Shown: one piece after another, positions 60,767 to 64,000 of the stretch | How positions within the stretch are numbered: the first letter of the stretch is position 1 | How the letters are laid out: each line of letters begins with the position of its first letter | Source of the DNA: Apostichopus japonicus | Lineage: Eukaryota > Echinodermata > Holothuroidea > Aspidochirotida > Stichopodidae | Assembly (NCBI RefSeq): GCF_037975245.1 | Contig: NC_092579.1 | Span: forward strand, 17,679,678-17,743,677 | Reading direction: 5' to 3' | Length of the DNA stretch: 64,000 nt | Notes under the pieces: model-generated | Database searches by the model: none | Seen by the model: the letters and a program-made list of their open reading frames with translations, nothing else | What the model was told of the DNA's origin: nothing | Position numbers and translations under genes: made by a program

Positions 60767-62961
60767 ATGGGCGCAGGAGAGAGGCACGGCCGTCGCCGGG
60801 CGGGGCGTAGAAGACGCCGACAACGGCGAGCCCATCACCATAATCGCCATCACCATAATCACCATAATCACCATATTCACCATAGGACAAATAGGGTACC
60901 TGTCCATCACCCACTTTACTATCAGAGTGTTCTTGGAGCCGTGTCACGTCAACGCAGTCATGGCGCTCCGAACTCTTCTTGCAGCTCGACCTCAAATACG
61001 AATACAAACACAGACACGATTATTGGTATCTTTGCATCGTCCATGAGCACTCCAGCGCCACCGGTGCGACAGACTTCTTCGACATTTCAGTGCCTCTCCA
61101 TGTGTCGTGTGACTAGCATCTTTCTCTGGTTTGTCGGGATCATGATGATGAGTCTCGGTGGGTTCCAGACACCCATCGGGTTCATCGGTCTTGGTATATT
61201 GTTCCTGGGTATATTCTTCCTGTGCTTAACCTCCCTTGCGATGTCTGGATCGTGCTCAAAGTACTGTAACAGAACGATGGATCCAGAAAGGCCGCCAACG
61301 TGGGCCACAGAAAACGGACACCATGTACCTAATCAAAGAAGCACTGCACCCGTGCCCAACCCTTCATTTGCAACGTCATATGCTGATCCAAGCCCTGCCT
61401 ATGCAAGGTTAGTATTATTACAGTACTTTGAATCAGTTCATGGAAAAATGTGGTATATTTTTGATTATCATCTGCCAGTTGTGAAATGAAACTGTCAACT
61501 GTTTGGATTTAATAGAAACTTAAGATCTTATGTTGAGGTTCAAAAACAAACCTATTGTCATTATGTGCCATTTCAAGACCGTACAGAATTATGAAAATAT
61601 CATCACAATTCACAATGGAATACTGCATGACTGTGACATTTACTTGGACTCAGAATTTTTTGCACGTCTGAAATTTTGGTTGCGAATTGGAAAAAAAAAG
61701 AAGGAAGTAATGTGTTGTAAAATTTAATGACATATTTTATGGTACAATTTATCGCAGGATCACGTCCATAGCTTGCAGTTGTAAGCATGAAATATATATT
61801 CAATATGTTAGTACTCAAACTGCAGTAAGTACAATGGTTGGAATTTCATTTGGCTCTTTCAGAAGCACTGTAAACTGTGCACTGGATTAATCTTCTTCTG
61901 TATTTTCAAGATCAAATGGATTTTTTTTGGTCTGGTTCATACAAGAATGATTGGTGTTTTGTCTTCCCTACTCTATTAATTATCTTGTGGTAATAAGTCC
62001 ATTAGCATCATTAATTAATGTTGTGTGTTGTTTCTTCGACAGCCCTGACCCATCAACCGATAAACCACCATCTTATGAAGAGGTCATGGCAGGGAGTTAT
62101 CCCCCCACCGTAAGTGCCACCATCCTTAACACCATACCAGAGGCGCCCACTTCGATGCCGTCGTCCGGGGAGCCATTGCCAAATTACACCAGTGTGCCGC
62201 CGTACCCTTCAAACACTCTTCAAGCTCAGACCTTGGGATGGTCTGTAGGGGCTGATCCGCATCCTTCAAACACCCCCCAAGCTCAGACCATAGGATGGTC
62301 GGTAGGGGTCGAGCCGTATCCTTCTTCGGCAGATACACAGAGCTTTCAGCAGACGGGCTCTGGTACCAACTACACATGGGGTGCTGCATCATACCCGAGT
62401 CAACAAGTGACTGGTTCCTCTGTTCCTCAGCAGGACACTGTCGGTGTAAGTGTAGCAGCAGGTACTACTCCTCAAACCGTACTCGACGAGTCACCTCCGG
62501 CAGAGCAGCCCGCTTCTCAAGTTCAAGTAGTCAATGAGTATCCAAGCGTTTCCATCCAGCATCACACTGTCCTATCTACTCCTCGAGCCGACGACTCCTC
62601 CACACTGACGGCGACGACGATACCACCGGAACCAGCCATGCCTTCAGCTGATACCTTACCTACTGTTCAGGTGGAGACCTTCAATGAATTACCATTGTCC
62701 TCTTCTATGAACTCACAAACTGAACTACCTTTACTTGATCAAGCTATGCATGGCTGTAATAGAACTTCTCTAGACACCTCTAACGCTCTTGCAACTCATG
62801 TAAAGGTAGAGTCATCTCTGCTGGAGGGGGAGGAGGAGGGGGATGTTGGAGGAGAGCTTGATGGTGATGAGATTGGTACTCGAGATGAACCATCATCAAC
62901 TAATTCAGCTCTTCCTCCAGTTTCATCTCCATTACCTGTAATGGCACAGTCAGAATGCTAA
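60767..62961 (+). CDS. Uncharacterised two-helix membrane protein with His-rich head and PPxY tail
   Basis: Exons 60767-61407 and 62043-62961 join in phase (AG+C gives Ser) and encode about 519 residues. I do not recognise the family. An Arg-rich start (MGAGERHGRRRAGRRRRR) runs into a histidine/asparagine-rich stretch. About residues 115-165 hold two hydrophobic helices (SIFLWFVGIMMMSLGG and a GFIGLGILFLGIFFLCL helix) separated by a short loop, followed by a Cys-rich juxtamembrane segment. Just after the splice junction comes KPPSYEEVM, a PPxY motif of the kind bound by WW domains of NEDD4-family ligases. The rest is a Pro/Ser/Thr-rich tail with a 19-residue tandem repeat and an acidic end. 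The first in-frame Met of the exon's long ORF (60674) precedes the acceptor, so ATG 60767 is preferred. Earlier coding exons cannot be excluded. Confidence 0.75.
60832..60892 (+). repeat. CAYCATAAT-like coding repeat (His/Asn tract)
   Basis: Short units of CATCACCATAAT type encode the histidine-rich segment of the membrane protein. Such tracts vary in length by slippage. Confidence 0.85.
62200..62313 (+). repeat. 57-bp tandem coding repeat, two units
   Basis: Units 62200-62256 and 62257-62313 each encode 19 residues with the core SNT-QAQT-GWSVG; a third partial unit starts with PYPSS. In frame, in the PPxY protein tail. Confidence 0.9.
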
Positions 62962-63145
62962 TCAGGACGACTGCCAACTTTTAAAGCATTGCCGTTTTTT
63001 TTTCTTTATTCAAATCTTGTATTTTGTCATCTCCATTACCTGTCATACAGTAGTACAGTCAGAATGCTAATCAGGACGACTGCCAACTTTTAAGCATCGC
63101 CTGTTTTTTTATAATAATTTTTTTTTATCCAAATTTTTGTATTTG
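62933..63145 (+). repeat. Tandem duplication spanning a stop codon and 3' UTR
   Basis: TCATCTCCATTACCTGT and, further on, CAGTCAGAATGCTAATCAGG and ACTGCCAACTTTTAA occur twice, about 94-105 bases apart. The first copy includes the last codons and TAA of the PPxY protein; the second is in the 3' UTR. Confidence 0.9.
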
Positions 63146-64000
63146 CACAAAACTTCTTGTACATGATTTTAAAATTGATGTTGCTATCAAGTGCCTATAC
63201 ATTTGAGACCTTTTTTGTAATGCAGCTCTAAGCCTCTAAATATAATCTAGCTGGAATTGGTTTCTAATCATCCCATTTCATATTTAAAAATCTTGTCATA
63301 TATTTACAGTATGATCAAATGCGATTATATGCAGTGGTATAATACAATTCAACTCATTTTAGGGTGAAATAAAATTCATGAACAACTATTTACGATCACT
63401 TGCCATGATATTCGTCAAAACAGCCTATTGCACTGATTTTTTTTTTGTGGTAACTTTTAATATCCAAATGGCAACATGGTACTACATTAACATGACAAGT
63501 CAAATTTTATTTTCAAAAAGTCAAGATATAGTTCATATTTTCGAAAAATTCTGAATTTTGTATGCAATAATATAACATGAAAAAATGTATCGGCGACAAA
63601 AGTTCTTAATTGAATGTAATCGTTAAGTACTTGGCTATGCTCAAAGGTCATGTGCATCAGCCTCAAATTGTAACCTGCTAGAAAGTTTTAAAAGTATAGT
63701 TGTCATTTGACTTTAGGTTTAGGATCTGACAATTTGTTTGATTGTCCTTCAGATGGGGTCGCAACCACTGTACGGGTGACACGTGCACAGGCAGGGCATG
63801 CACCCATGTCATTCTCAGTTTTTACAGCATCGGTGTCAACCTTGCCTGGGTATAGTTGGTTTAGTTATGATTGACCATGCCATTGTAGTGTTCAGGTTCC
63901 CTATATGTCAGAGTTGGTTCCTTTCAGCCAGAAAATCTGTAGCCCAATCAGCATTTGAGAAATGCCACAACATGTGGACATGCATATTATGTGTCAAGCT
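62962..64000 (+). other. 3' UTR and downstream flank of the PPxY protein gene
   Basis: After the duplicated stop region the sequence is AT-rich and has no ORF of note. An AATAAA near 63369 is a possible polyadenylation signal. Nothing else was recognised to the window end. Confidence 0.5.

Overview
The window is animal nuclear DNA. It is AT-rich, with intron-rich single-copy housekeeping genes, GT-AG splice sites and dense small transposons. Frequent short AGGCCTA/GTTAGGCC words, a LINE with a short-unit tail and tRNA-derived SINEs suggest a marine deuterostome, most likely an echinoderm and perhaps a sea cucumber. That assignment is inference, because no species-specific marker is present.

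Layout from left to right. (1) 110-16512, minus: DNA ligase 1 (LIG1). Nineteen coding exons are resolved, all splice phases agree, and the C-terminal exons lie beyond the left edge. (2) 17494-20418, plus: an uninterrupted 974-aa endonuclease/reverse-transcriptase ORF of a CR1/L2-like LINE ending in a (TATC)n tail. (3) 22243-23353: an unusual element whose two ends are inverted arrays of a TTCGCCCAAC motif. (4) 24222-29232, plus: TVP23 Golgi membrane protein, six coding exons, the first contributing only the ATG. (5) 33299-40117, minus: NUBP1 cytosolic Fe-S assembly ATPase. (6) 41252-44584, plus: DCTN5 dynactin subunit, with an apparent one-base frameshift in exon 3. (7) 46748-51168, minus: a secreted lipocalin related to apolipoprotein D. 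(8) 51169-60700: a gene-poor stretch with a SINE, a perfect hairpin and tandem repeats. (9) 60767-62961, plus: a two-helix membrane protein with a His-rich head and a long PPxY-bearing tail, not recognised as a named family.

The genes have separate roles: DNA replication and repair, Golgi traffic, Fe-S assembly, dynein transport and ligand carriage. TVP23 and NUBP1 converge tail to tail, as I recall NUBP1 and TVP23A doing in human. NUBP1 and DCTN5 are head to head across about 1.1 kb and may share a promoter region.

Mobile DNA is abundant inside introns. There are three hAT-type MITEs with perfect 8-bp target duplications, two tRNA-derived SINE copies with a conserved cTTCGg hairpin, a degraded LINE 3' end, and several minisatellites. 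One 33-bp minisatellite stays in frame with the adjoining LIG1 exon.
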